64,000 bases of DNA, taken from contig OX463784.1 in NCBI GenBank assembly GCA_949825025.1, positions 2,753,168-2,817,167 of the forward strand. The letters are read 5' to 3'. Source of the stretch: Siphlonurus alternatus. Taxonomy: Eukaryota > Arthropoda > Insecta > Ephemeroptera > Siphlonuridae. This document shows positions 46,259-57,435 of the stretch, in pieces. A model generated the notes under the pieces. That model had not been told where the DNA came from. It saw only the letters and a program-made list of their open reading frames with translations, and did no database searches. Both the position numbers and the translations under genes were made by a program. How positions within the stretch are numbered: the stretch's first letter is position 1; every line of letters begins with the position of its first letter.

Positions 46259-49200
46259 GTATGTTCGGTGTGAAAATAGAACTCATTGAGGATTTTGTAA
46301 TCTCAATGACTGCACAAAGATCTGTTATATTTAGCATACTGTATGCATATACACAACATACATAACATATGTACAACATACACAATATAGGCATAATATG
46401 TATGCAGTGCGCTTGACCGGGTCTCGTCAGATCACCGAAGTCAAGCAACGCCGCGCGTGGTTAGTAGTTGGATGGGTGACCATTTCCAACAAAAACCATG
46501 TTTCCCACCCAGGGGTGCTTTTCCACCATGTGTTTCCCCTGGCTTTGAACCATTGCACTTCCGATTCATTGACAAAAGCTGTAGCGTCCATCCTGGCTGA
46601 GGTTTCCACATTTCCCTCAGCCGCAGGCAAATGCCGGGATGGATTTGCAAGGACGTGGCCGCCCCCGTTCCAGAAGAGCCCGCGAAACGCTTTAGTAAGG
46701 GTTTCGGAAGGTTCGGGGTTTCAAAGTAGTATGTAATTTATAGTAAATAAAAGTACCCAATAGGGGTTGATTAAAAAAAAAATAAATAATAATAATAATA
46801 TGCATAAATATATATTGTATGCATACGCAATATGTAGATGGTTCTTTCACCATATGCATACGTCACAATTGTGTAGGCAAAAAATTGTTAGCGGCAGGCG
46901 CGGATCCAGGGCCCCCCCCCCCCCCCCCAAAAAAAAAAGTCCCAAGGTCCCAAAATACATCGAAGGTGTTACCACCCCCACTCACTACAAATTTTAACAT
47001 TGCGGGATAGCTTCCCCCCCCCCCCCCCCTCTCCTACATAGAGCTGCATGCTGGATCCGCCCCTGGTCAGCGGCATAGCAGATACATGCTAAAGAGTTGG
47101 TCTCAAAATTAATTTCTCCTGGCTATTCACCCGGTTTTGGACCCCTTTAAAACCTTCCGATTTTTTAACAATTTTTATCTGCCATATAAGGTTCTTAAAA
47201 ATTATAAACATGTTTAATGGAATGTAGCAGGTAAATTCATAATTTTAGTTCCATATCAGAGCATTTCTTTGATTAAAAAAAAATGGTGTGGAGAGACATG
47301 ATTTTTGAAAAAGTTTTAAAGTGGTGAGGGACATTTCATTACAAATAAAGGAATAAAAAAATGCCTGCCAAAAATTTCTTTTTAATATTTTTTAACCAGT
47401 AAAAAACTTATTAATTAAGGTATTGAAGTTGTTATTTTCATGGAAAGGGTGATTTGGTTAAGGGTAAGATAACACGAAACATTGATTGTTGTAGTTGCAT
47501 TTGATTAGCATGTAAACCTTCCTCATAATCAGTCATGTGGTTCAAATTGTAATTAGAAATGTGTATTATAATATAATGTAAATACAGTACCTGGATATGA
47601 CAAACTTCATTGTGCTTTGAGTTATTGTTAGTATATAAGTCTTGACAAGATCTATGTTTGTATTGTGATTGTGATTTAATCACTGTATACTGCCTAATGG
47701 TCTAATAAATCTTTCTAATTTCTAATAATTCTGATTTTTCTTTTAGAGACAGTTCTTAGCAGCAAAAAAATGTAGAAAAAATTTCAAAACAATCGCTCGA
47801 TCCGATTTTTTTAAATTATAGTAATTTATTAGTTAAGGTCTCTATACACTGAAAATTTAAAAAATTAATTAAAAAAAATCGGATTGTGCGATTGTTTGGA
47901 AAATTTTTCTACGTTTGTTTGGTGCTAAGAACTGTATCTAAAAAAAAATCAGAATTATTATGAGGTTGCTAAGGTTTACATGTTAATCAAATGGGACTAC
48001 AACAATTGAGGTTTCGTGTTATCTCACCCTTAATGGGTTACAATTTACTTTTTTGCCTATAAGGAGCCCGAAAGCAGGCCGTGACCAAAACAGGGCTAAA
48101 AATCAAAACTGGTCCATGCACTGTAGACTCTATGGTGCGTAGCTTCCAGACTGTCTAGTCATATATCTGGATGGGATGAAGCAAAAGACAATCGCTACGC
48201 ACAGTCGAATCTTCACGTAAACTAAGCTCTGTGGTGTGTACTGTAAGATCTGTGAAACTGCATGACTTTCTGTATAAAATTTACAAGTCACAGCACCTTG
48301 CGATGATTCGCTGCATGCTTTGAGTTTAAGATTTTCTCGAGGGGAGAATGTGACCTAATTTACACAATTTGAAGTACTTTAAGGTAGAGATAACGCCGAA
48401 CAGCTGTTCGACGTACGTACTTCCCTTTGATTAACATGCAAACCTTAGCAAATTCACAAAAATTCTGAAATTTTTTTGAGAGACATATATTAATGCTTAA
48501 AAGTCATAAAACAAATTTCAAAACAATTTAACGGGGATTTTTTTTTTTTTTTTTTTTAAACATTGGGCGTGTTACCTTACCATTAATATAAATTTAGCAG
48601 GATGAACTGTATGCAACATTTTAAATTCTTTGTTGAGATGAATGTTACGTGTGACCCTAATGAGCTGTTTTGTTTGTTTCAGAGGATAATCGAGTCGATA
48701 TTCTCCCAATTCGGGGAGCCATCTTCGTTCCAGTACTTCCGCAGTTTCCGACGGATGCGGGTCAACTTCAGCTGCCCGTCTGCGGCGGCCAAGGCTCGCG
48801 TGCACCTCCACCAAGCTCCCGTCGGAACCAGCGTCATCAGCTGCTACTTCGCTCAGGTGGGTGCTACATTTCCTCAAGTTCTCAGTCAACAAAAATTATT
48901 TTGTTGTATCGGAAAGAATAAATTTTTAAAATTTACAGTAAAAACTTTGTTATGGTGTATGTGATGTCAAGAGACCCACAAAATTAGGTTTACACACCTC
49001 ATTTTTTTTTTTTTATTATTATTATTTTTTTTTTATTATATTTCCCTCATGAGTACATAAATAACAAGTCAGAGGCAGGAAATTCACAAACAGTCCAATA
49101 AGAACAAACCACTTCCCGAAGGTTGTGCAGTGAATCCCTGTAAACAAGTTGACAAACCGAGAAAATAAATATTTTAATAAACCTCATGTCAGTTTTTCCC

Positions 49201-51242
49201 TATGTACCTGCAATGTTAATTATTTTTTATGTAAAGGAGCTCTTCTTTAATCAAAATAGAGTTTTACCTAACAACATGTTGTGTTATTATAACGAGTTTT
49301 TACTGTATATTATACTGTAGGAAAGAGGCAGATACAATAAATATTAGTAAGGAACCATTTTTTTTTTTTTTTATTCTTTTTACAGTGAATTGCTTGATAC
49401 TGTATCCAAATGGTCAGTAAAAAAAGTCATACAGTTAAGGGTAAGATAACATGAAAAATCGATTGTTGTAGTCCCATTTGATTAACCTGTAAACCTTAGC
49501 AACCTCATAATAATTCAGAATTTTTTTTTGAGAGACAGTTCTTAGCACCAAAAAAATGTAGAAAAAATGTCAAAACAATCGGACGATTCAATTTTTTTAA
49601 ATTTATTTTTTAGTTTCGGTCTCCATGAGAAAGCCCTATACTGAAAATTTAAAAAAATAATTAAAAAAAATTGGATCATGCGATTGTTTTGAATTTTTTT
49701 CCACATTTTTTTGGTGCTAAGAACTGTCTCTCAAAAATAATTCAGAATTACTGTATTATGAGGTTGCTAAGGTTTACATGTTAATCAAATGGGACTACAA
49801 CAATCTATGTTTCGTGTTATCTTACCCTTAAAGGGACATGGGACAATGCAATCATGAATGCATAAAAAGTATATGTAAGATACAGTATGTTAATGCGAGT
49901 AATGAGTAAATTGCCGTTTTCGGACCATCCCCCGAATTTATAAAAACTAAATAAATACAGGCAGCTGCAGGGCAATGACACAGGCAACATCACACTAAGT
50001 ATGGCTGGGCGAGAGGAGGGGGGAGGGAGTTCCATGGAAAAGAGGCAGCTATGTTGCCTTTCGTGATTGCTGATGTCAGCAATCCACACTTTAGTTACTC
50101 GCTGGGCGTTTACCCTGAGGCACTCGCCACCGTGCGGCATGTATTCATACTCAGTTAGTGGGTAACTTTTAAATAAAAAATGCTTATTTTTATGGTCCCC
50201 TGTCCCTTTAAGGCAGTTAAATAAACTAGGAAATACAACAGACGTAACTTGAATGTAAAATTCTGACTATCATTTGTTGCAGCCGGTGTCTCCGATAGAC
50301 ATGGAGGACCAACACTTGCAGCCTCCCGCCCTCACCAAACAGTTCCTCATCTCACCACCTTCGTCACCACCGTTCGGCTGGGAGCAGAAAGGAGAGGCAG
50401 ACCCTCTGGTCAACTACGACCTCCTGGCAGCCATCGCGAACCTCTCCCCAGGTGGGTGTGTCAGGAGTCCATTGAACTGGCTACTGAACCTTCTATGATG
50501 ACTCTTTCTTTGTTATCAATGGAAGGAATTGTCATAGAAGGTTCAGTAGCCAGTCCAATGGAACCAGCTAAATGTTAAATCTATGAATACAATATTTTTA
50601 ATCTTTTAATTCAAACTTCTGTACAGTATGTACGTACTGTATTTAAGGCTTAACCTGAGAAATTTGGACGAAAAATTCGCTACAACAGATTTTCTTCAAA
50701 TTAATTTGGTGGACTCACAACAATCGTCAAATTAGCTCTGAATTTTTTCGGAAATTTTTAACCGTTGGTTTAATTATAATTAATTTATTTAAATGAGAAT
50801 TTTGTATTCTTCCAATGTTAAATTTGTTAATTAGCATTGCAAAAAAACTATACAACAGATTCTTTTACTTTTTTTTTACTAAAACCTAATTTTTTAGACT
50901 ATTTTTCTGAATTGTTTTCATATATTTTGAACCGTGGCGATGATCGTTTCCTATATGTGATGAGAAATGTGGCAACGTTCTCAAGGACTGATGTCACCAC
51001 CCCCTCCTAAAAATTTATGCGTATTCCAATGCAAACAGTGTTGCCACTATAGCCACGCCTCTTGACCTTGACAGACAAATTCTCAGGTTATACCTTAAAT
51101 TTGCATATTTTAATGTAAAAAAAAAACAAAAAACAAACAAACAATTACTCTATTTTTTTAAAATTCCAGTGAAAATTAATAAGAATATTTTACTTCCTTA
51201 AATCATATACTGTATAACAAAGTCCTACTAATCCATTTTTTG

Positions 51243-51314
<72 letters not shown>

Positions 51315-51315
51315 G

Positions 51316-51352
<37 letters not shown>

Positions 51353-51610
51353 TTTATTAAAAGAGTGTTTTCTTCTTGACAACCATTTTCTGTTAGTAAA
51401 GATCCCCCCCCCCCCAACCTCCTCTTTCGATTGAGCTTCTAAAAAATGACATGCAGGAACCTGATTGTTATTATTATTACAGGAGAGACCCACGAACTGC
51501 ACCCTCCCTCTGGCAGTCAACCCGGCATCGTGGTACACATCTGTGAGGAGGCCGCCATCGCAGCTGGAGGAAAGAGAATCCTACCCACCGCTTGTCCAAA
51601 CAAGAACTGA
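46028..51610 (+). CDS. RCAN: RCAN/calcipressin, regulator of calcineurin (4 coding exons)
   Basis: Cytoplasmic regulator that binds and modulates the phosphatase calcineurin. Coding exons 46028-46258, 48683-48856, 50283-50451 and 51483-51610 join with matching phases (0, 0, 1) into 233 aa, slightly longer than most relatives because of an acidic N-terminal extension. An RRM-like fold spans ~60-135 (LIVTNLDPSVF, FQYFRSFRRMRVNFS, ISCYFAQ). The signature FLISPPSSPP (156-165) is the calcineurin-binding, phosphorylated loop, and PGIVVHI near the C-terminus fits the P-x-I-x-I-T-like docking site. The usual C-terminal K-I-I-Q-T-R-R-P segment is missing; the protein ends shortly after RILPTACP. It is divergent from and adjacent to REV3L. 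The paralogue within the RCAN family cannot be assigned. Confidence 0.95.
46404..46801 (+). mobile_element. 5S rRNA-derived SINE, full length
   Basis: The head GGTCTCGTCAGATCACCGAA ... GTGGTTAGTAGTTGGATGGG ... GACC is 5S-like. A ~250-bp body follows, then an A-run and (AAT)n. Lies in the RCAN intron after coding exon 1, same strand. Confidence 0.9.
46895..47065. mobile_element. hAT MITE (CAGGGGCGGATCCAG family)
   Basis: CAGGCGCGGATCCAG ... CTGGATCCGCCCCTG with flanks GTTAGCGG and GTCAGCGG (7 of 8 match). Long C-runs inside. Confidence 0.92.
47462..48029. mobile_element. Fam-6 TTAA hairpin MITE with internal insert
   Basis: GGGTAAGATAACACGAAAC ... GTTATCTCACCC with TTAA at 47458 and 48030. 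Foreign DNA of ~210 bp (~47525-47740) splits the left arm. Confidence 0.88.
48384..48590. mobile_element. Chimeric MITE: Fam-6b left arm, Fam-1 right end
   Basis: Starts GGTAGAGATAACGCCGAACA after TTAA (48380) but ends AACATTGGGCGTGTTACC, the end of another family. Lies ~95 bp upstream of RCAN coding exon 2. Confidence 0.75.
48683..48856 (+). CDS. RCAN: RCAN coding exon 2
   Basis: 58 codons completing the RRM-like fold: IIESIFSQFGEPSSFQYFRS through VISCYFAQ. Acceptor TTTGTTTCAG, donor GTGGGT, phase 0 both sides. Confidence 0.95.
48935..49330. repeat. Dispersed repeat (AGTAAAAACTTGTTAT type)
   Basis: Diverged match to 38455-38665 and 58315-58500, with T-rich and ATT tracts. Confidence 0.55.
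49439..49827. mobile_element. Fam-6 TTAA hairpin MITE (type copy)
   Basis: GGGTAAGATAACATGAAA and its inverse, TTAA at 49435 and 49828. The arms span nearly the full length. The right TTAA is shared with the next element. Confidence 0.95.
49832..50207. mobile_element. Fam-8 TTAA MITE (AGGGACA termini)
   Basis: AGGGACATGGGAC ... GTCCCCTGTCCCT between TTAA at 49828 and 50208. Inverted copy of 54152-54524. The ends and TTAA are piggyBac-like. Confidence 0.93.
50283..50451 (+). CDS. RCAN: RCAN coding exon 3 (FLISPP motif)
   Basis: Carries KQFLISPPSSPPFGWEQ and VNYDLLAAIANLSPG, the most conserved RCAN block. Phase 0 in, 1 out. The GTGGGT donor runs straight into the 114-bp repeat. Confidence 0.97.
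50458..50572. repeat. 114-bp repeat at the RCAN coding exon 3 donor
   Basis: A complete unit starting 7 bp after the exon end, in the register GTCAGGAGTCCATTGAAC also found at the REV3L intron 4 donor. Confidence 0.93.
50573..51239. other. RCAN intron, nothing recognised
   Basis: AT-rich sequence in the last RCAN intron. No gene or familiar repeat seen. Confidence 0.5.
51243..51352. repeat. (AATC)n microsatellite
   Basis: About 27 tetranucleotide copies with one interruption, 130 bp before RCAN coding exon 4. Confidence 0.97.
51483..51610 (+). CDS. RCAN: RCAN coding exon 4 and stop
   Basis: Encodes ETHELHPPSGSQPGIVVHIC and a short divergent tail ending CPNKN, then TGA at 51608. No clear polyadenylation signal is seen in the next ~180 bp before a MITE begins at ~51794. 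Confidence 0.93.
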
Positions 51611-51793
51611 AGATGAAGAAGATCAGTGACGTAATGGACGATTGTTACGACATGAGAGTCTGTCGTAATTTACATCATGATAGCAAATGTCACTTTTTTG
51701 AAGAAACATATTGAGTCGTGACGTTCCGGAATAATAAGATACAGGAAGAACTTGTTATTACACAACTTGTTGTTAGGTGAAACTCAATTTTAA

Positions 51794-52318
51794 AGGCGTA
51801 CCAAAGTGAATACTTTTTTTAAATATTTGGGTGATTAAGAATTATTTTGATGTTCCTGTGTCTCAATATTTTTTTATGATGTCTAATTAATTTACAATTA
51901 ATTATTTATCTTATTTACTTTCTACTTTGGGGGCATACATAACTAAAATGTTTCAATTGCCCCAAAATACCAACCAATCAATCAAGTATTTACTTTGAAA
52001 ATTGAGTTGAAAAGCCATTGGTTGATTCAAGTCTGTGCGTGGCGGTGCATACAACAAGAATCTCCTGCGAATCGGGGGAACCTCCTCCCCTCCCCTTCTC
52101 GTCATATCACCGCCTGCTGCGGCCGTGCACCGACTTGAATGAACCAACGGTTTTTCAAACTCACTTTTCAAACTAAATGCATAATTAATTGCAAAATAAC
52201 TAGGCATCATACAAAAATATTGAGCCTCAGGGATACCAAAACAATTCTTATCTGCTCGAATATGTAAAAAAAGTATTAACTTTAAAACCCCTTTAACTTA
52301 ACTCACATTGGTACATCT
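51794..52318. mobile_element. Fam-9 TTAA MITE (AAGGYGTACCAAAGTG)
   Basis: Ends AGGCGTACCAAAGTGAATAC ... TTGGTACATCTT against TTAA (51790, 52319). A 20-odd-bp insert lies near the right end. The GC-rich centre folds (GGGGGAACCTCCTCCCC). Confidence 0.85.
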
Positions 52319-52802
52319 TTAAGAAAAAGAGATTGTGGCCCCATCAAAAATAATTAACATTGCGTGTTGTAAGAAAAACTCGGAAACCTTAATTTCCTGT
52401 TCACTTGACTTTAAGTACGTAATAACAAGTTTTTACTCAATATAACTACTGTACAATAGAGACCAAGTTCCATCAAACATGATTACCGACAACCAATGAA
52501 ATAATGTAAATTGAAGCGATGTTGCCAAATAGTGCAGCTATTGTTCATCTCCAGCCCAACAAAGTGGCAACGTTGCACCTTTTTCATTGGCTGCTACCAT
52601 CCCTTAGATGTGACGTTTGGTCCCCAGCTCATTGTTCTTATTATTTCGGACGAGAGAATAGTCTGTTGTGGAAAATAAATAAAAATCAGATTGTCCATCA
52701 AATAGGATGGAAAGTTTGAGTGAAAATGTTCCAACATATTCTAATCAATGTAAAATATTGTTAATTTAATTGGACAAAAGTTTGTGCTCAACAACATCTT
52801 CA

Positions 52803-53138
52803 ATGGACACCTGCATGAAAAAAATTTATTGCAGAAATGAATAGAGGGTACTGTACCAAATTATGCTACTAATAATTTTTTCAGATTTTTTTTAGTCCCA
52901 AAACTATTTTTAAATAATTATTGAAATTTCTGTGATTTTAGTTTGCACCCCTGAATCCTTAATAAAAAGGATAGAGACCAGACGCCTATTGACGCCTCCA
53001 GAAGGCGTGGCTGCACTTTCAATAATTATTTAAAAATAGTTCCGAGACTAAAAAAAAAATCTAAAAAATTCAGAGTAGCATAATTTGGTATCCTCTAATC
53101 ATTTCTGCAATAACAATTTTTCATGCAGGTTGTCAATT
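52803..53138. mobile_element. Fam-2 MITE
   Basis: AATGGACACCTGCATG ... CATGCAGGTTGTCAATT with the standard core. Confidence 0.87.
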
Positions 53139-53243
53139 AAAAATTTGGACATTTAATTATAAAAACTAGGAGGTAATTTTGTCTAACTGCAGTTTAAATG
53201 GCAACCATTTTAATTTTTTTCACAGAGTTAATTCAATTTAGTC
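53139..53243. other. Spacer between two Fam-2 MITEs
   Basis: 105 bp without a recognised feature. Confidence 0.5.
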
Positions 53244-53565
53244 AATGGACAAGCTGCATGAAACTTTTTTATTGCAGAAATGAATAGAGGGTACCAAATT
53301 ATCCTACTCTGAATTTTCTTAAATTTTTTTGAAACTCAGAACTATTTTTTAATAATTATTGAAATTGTGAACACGCCCCCTGGAGGCGTCTAGTTCCTAT
53401 TCTTTTTATTAATGATTCAGGGGTGCCAACTCAACTTACAGAACTTTCAATAATTATTTTAAAATAGTTCTGGGTTTCAAAAAAATCTTAAAAAATTCAG
53501 AGTAGCATCATTTGGTTCCCTCTATTCATTTCTGCAATAAAAATTTTCATACAGGTGGTCTATTT
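53244..53565. mobile_element. Fam-2 MITE, lightly deleted core
   Basis: AATGGACAAGCTGCATG ... CATACAGGTGGTCTATTT. Confidence 0.85.
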
Positions 53566-54147
53566 GCGGTCAAGTTGCATGTAAATAATTTTTTGTAGCT
53601 CACAATTCTGTGTTTGCTATTTGTATTTTGAGGATTTTTTTTATTTTTTATTTATTTATTTTTTATTTATTTATTTTTTTTTGAAAATAAAATTTGGAAA
53701 ATTAGCCATTTTTGTTTCAACATAATTGCAGTGCTGATAAAACTTTGCAAATTGTTACAAATTGCACCTAGACACAAAAATGATTCGTTTATTGTCAGAG
53801 GTGCATAAAATACATTTTCTTCGCTAATTTTGTTAAAATAGTTCTCTAATTTATATATGCCTGAATACACATGATTAAGAATTTATTTTATAATTAGTTT
53901 GGAATATTTGCTACTGGTAATTTGTATTATAAATATGTTTGAATTGTGCCCAAGATTTGCAAATAAAGTCAAAATGCAGGCATGATGTACTTGTAAGATT
54001 TGTTATTTGGACAAATTTTATAACATTTTTTTATTGTTTATTTGGAGAAAAGACCTCAAGTTTTGTATTATCAATTTTATAGCTTTTTTTAAACTATCTA
54101 ATACCCTTAATAATGAGAGAAAATAAACTTTTCTCTAGGCTTGTGTG
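53566..54147. other. AT-rich intergenic DNA
   Basis: Contains TTTA-rich low-complexity sequence (53640-53690). No gene seen. Confidence 0.5.
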
Positions 54148-54151
54148 TTAA

Positions 54152-54524
54152 AGGGGCAGGGGACTATAAAAATAATTATTTTTTATATAAAAGTTACCCA
54201 CTAACTGAGTATGAATACATGCCGCACGGTGGCGAGTGCCTCAGGGTAAGCGCCCAGCGAGTAATTAAAGTGTGGATTTCCGACGTCAGCAATCACGATA
54301 GGCAACATAGCTGCCTCTTTTTAATGGAACTCACTCCCCCCTCCTCTCGCCCAGCCATGCTCAGTGCGATGTTGCCTGTGCCATTGCCCTGCGGCTGTCT
54401 ATATTTATTTATAATTTTTATAAATTCGGGGGATGGTCCGGAAACGGAAATTTACTCATTTTTCGCATTAACATATCTTACAGAAACTTTTTATGCATAA
54501 ATGATTTTATTTTCCTATGTCCCT
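54152..54524. mobile_element. Fam-8 TTAA MITE
   Basis: AGGGGCAGGGGAC ... TATGTCCCT between TTAA at 54148 and 54525. Same family as 49832-50207, opposite orientation. Confidence 0.93.
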
Positions 54525-54528
54525 TTAA

Positions 54529-54852
54529 GAGTCCAATGTTAAAAAAAAATCCCTCACATAAAAATTATGAAATATATTTTAAAATGTTCTCCTCTACATC
54601 CCCTATCAGTAGCTAAAATATCAGGTATACAAATACGATCTAGTTTTTTAATTATGAATTTTTATAGTTGACTAATTTAACATGGAAGTTCCATTTCTCC
54701 GTTTTAAAGTAGTTAACTTTAAAAATTCATAACTCAAAAACTAGCTCGAATTCGTGTACCTGATATTTTAGCTACTAATAGGGGGTGTAGAGATGTTTTA
54801 AGTTATTTTCATGTGTGGGATTTTTTTTAACATTGGGCATGTTACCTTCCCC
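54529..54852. mobile_element. Fam-1 MITE, left end clipped
   Basis: Shares the TTAA at 54525 with its neighbour; right TTAA at 54853. The first ~14 bp of the left terminus are missing. Confidence 0.85.
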
Positions 54853-54944
54853 TTAAGAGGGTTCGAGAAAATCTGAAAATATATTGACAATACATAACTT
54901 AACGTACTCTATCCAAATATGATTTTTTTTTATGAAAGTTGTCC

Positions 54945-55366
54945 ATTACACACTTGTAAATACTTCCAGAGTTCAGCACGCCGATCAGCTGTTCGACGTA
55001 CTCCCCTTTGATTAACATGTAAACCCTAGCAAATTCACAAGAATTCTGAAATTTTTTTGAGAAGCAGACTTTAGTACCTAAAAGCCATAGCAAAAATTTC
55101 AAAACAATTTAACGAGACGATTTTTTTTTTTTTTTTTTAAATTAATTTTTTTTAATTTTCAGCATTGGGCTTTCCCATGGAGAGACAAACTAAAATATTA
55201 ATTAAAAAAAATATTCTTGTTAAATTGTTTTGAAACTTTTTCTATGGCTCTTAGGCACTAATATCTGCCTCTCAAAAAAATTTCAGAATTTTTGTGAATT
55301 TGCTAAGGTTTATATGTTAATCAAAAAGGGACTACGTTGAACAGCTGATCGGCGTTATCTCTATCT
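54945..55366. mobile_element. Fam-6b MITE
   Basis: Right end GGCGTTATCTCTATCTTAA intact; left end decayed; arms share TAAACCCTAGCAAATTCAC. Confidence 0.8.
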
Positions 55367-55586
55367 TAAAGAATGACATCTTGTAGTCAAAGATGTTAAT
55401 TTCTTTGTAATTATTGCAGTCAGTTAGATCGTTGAAGTGTAAAAATTAATATTAAAATTCAACTAACGTTTACATAAATTATTAGACTGAAATACATCTC
55501 GTATGTTACTAATAATTTATGGACAGATATTTAATAACTGCTTGAGTGAAGTTTTGGGGCTTAAATATTTTTAAATATGTTCTATT

Positions 55587-56032
55587 AAGGGTAAAATAAC
55601 ACCAATCAGCTGTTTGACGTAGTTCCATTTGATTAACATGTAAACCTTAGCAACCTCATAATACATAATTCTGAATTTTTTTTAGAGACAGTCCTTAGCA
55701 CCAAAAAGTTGCAGAAAAATTGAAACAATTGACAACCTGCATGATTTTTTTTTATTGCAGAAATGAATAGAAGGTACTAAATTATGCTACTCAAATATCT
55801 GAATTTTTTCAGATATTTTTTGAATCCAAGGACTATTTTTAAATAATTATTAAATTAAAGAAAAAAGTTATTAAAAATCTAATAATTATTTTGAAATTTT
55901 ATCTGTAGTTTTTTAGTTTTTGAGTACTAAAACCTGTCTAAAAAAAAACAAAAAAAAAAAAACAGAATGTGTGTGTTTACATGTAAATCAAATGGGACTA
56001 CATCGATCAGCTGATCCGTGTAACCTTACCTT
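55587..56032. mobile_element. Fam-6 MITE carrying a Fam-2 fragment
   Basis: TTAAGGGTAAAATAACACC at the left, GTGTAACCTTACCTTTGA at the right. 55730-55860 inside is Fam-2 sequence. Confidence 0.75.
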
Positions 56033-57145
56033 TGATATATATTTCAACAGTTGGAACTCCTAGAAGAAAAGTAGTTACATTTTTTGGGAGTGCGAAATTA
56101 ACTTTGATTTTTTTTTCAATACAAAAATAATAAAAGTTGAAGCCCTTAATTTCCCATCAAGAATCATTATATGGATCTGAAAAAAACTACCACATTAAAT
56201 TGTAACACAAACATTATATTATGAAACAGCATTAATAATTATATAGTTGACAATTACTTATAATTAAATATAAGTGCAAAATAGATGACATGATATTCTT
56301 ATCAAAAATGCTCTGATTACTTATAAGTTTTTTTGGTACAGAATTTCATGTTGTAGCCTCAAAATGTGAGATGCACTTATGGACCTTACAAGCATGAACA
56401 TAAGGTCTATAATGGAGTATCGAGCTCAAAAATTTTACTGCAGAAATGAATTGATGGTACCTAATCATGCTAATCTGATTTTTTTAGATTTTTAAGAACT
56501 CTAGACCTATTTTTAAAAAATTATTGAAAGTACAGAGAAAGTCACTCTCTCTGCTGCTGCCTCGCGCCGGTTTGAAGCAACCAACAGACCTACGACTCAA
56601 TTTTTTAGCTAAAAAATTGATTGTAAAATGACTAGCCATCGTACGAAAATATTGAGCCACGGGGATAACAAAATAATTCACAGCTACCAGAATATCTATA
56701 AAAAGTACTCACTTTGGTACCCCTTTAATAAAAAGATAGGACCTAAAAGGGGCATGGGTTCAAACCCAACCTCTGCAAAAGTTTGTAGCAATACTTCTTG
56801 GACTGTAAAAAATCGAAAAAAAAAAAAAAAAAAATTTTTTTTTTTTTTGTTTGTAAAAAAAACATTGCACCCTCTATCCATTTCTGCAATAAAAATTTGA
56901 GGTTGATATTCCACTGTATGTTGCTTTGATTTTGAGGCAATGTCGTACGCCTAATGTTGAATACTGGTAATAAACTAAAGGAATTACGTACCCAGCAATG
57001 TTAAATAACAGCTAGTTAGGATAAGTCTGCTAGATAATTTACATCATCATATGTAATATTTAACACCAAATAATAATCTCCAAGAATTGTTTTTGTGACG
57101 AATCTCACTTGGGGTGTTTTTTTATAAGGAAATTCACCTTTATTT
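56033..57145. other. Intergenic DNA with MITE scraps
   Basis: 56415-56530 resembles Fam-2, 56545-56740 Fam-9 and 56860-56920 Fam-2 again, all broken. Otherwise nothing recognised. Confidence 0.5.
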
Positions 57146-57149
57146 TATC

Positions 57150-57435
57150 ATAGGAGCTTCAGTAGCCAGTCCAATGGAACCAGCTCGTCGTCAAGAGTCT
57201 ATTGAACTGGCTACTGAACCTTCTATGATGACTCTTTCTTTGTTATCCATGGAAGGAATTGTCATAGAAGGTTCAGTAGCCAGTCCAATGGAACCAGCTC
57301 ATCGTCAGGAGTCTATTGAACTGGCTACTGAACTTTCTATGATGACTCTTTGTTATCCATGGAAGGAATTGTCATAGAAGGTTTAGTAGCCAGTCCAATG
57401 GAACCAGCTCGTCGTCAGGAGTCTATTGAACCTCC
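57150..57435. repeat. 114-bp repeat, ~2.5 units, no known exon nearby
   Basis: Tandem units open in one frame on the plus strand. The middle unit lost 6 bp. The nearest recognised exon is RCAN coding exon 4, 5.5 kb away. Confidence 0.95.

Noticed and set aside
51240..51434. Frame rich in N-Q-S-I repeats
   Set aside because: Translation of the AATC microsatellite, not a gene.
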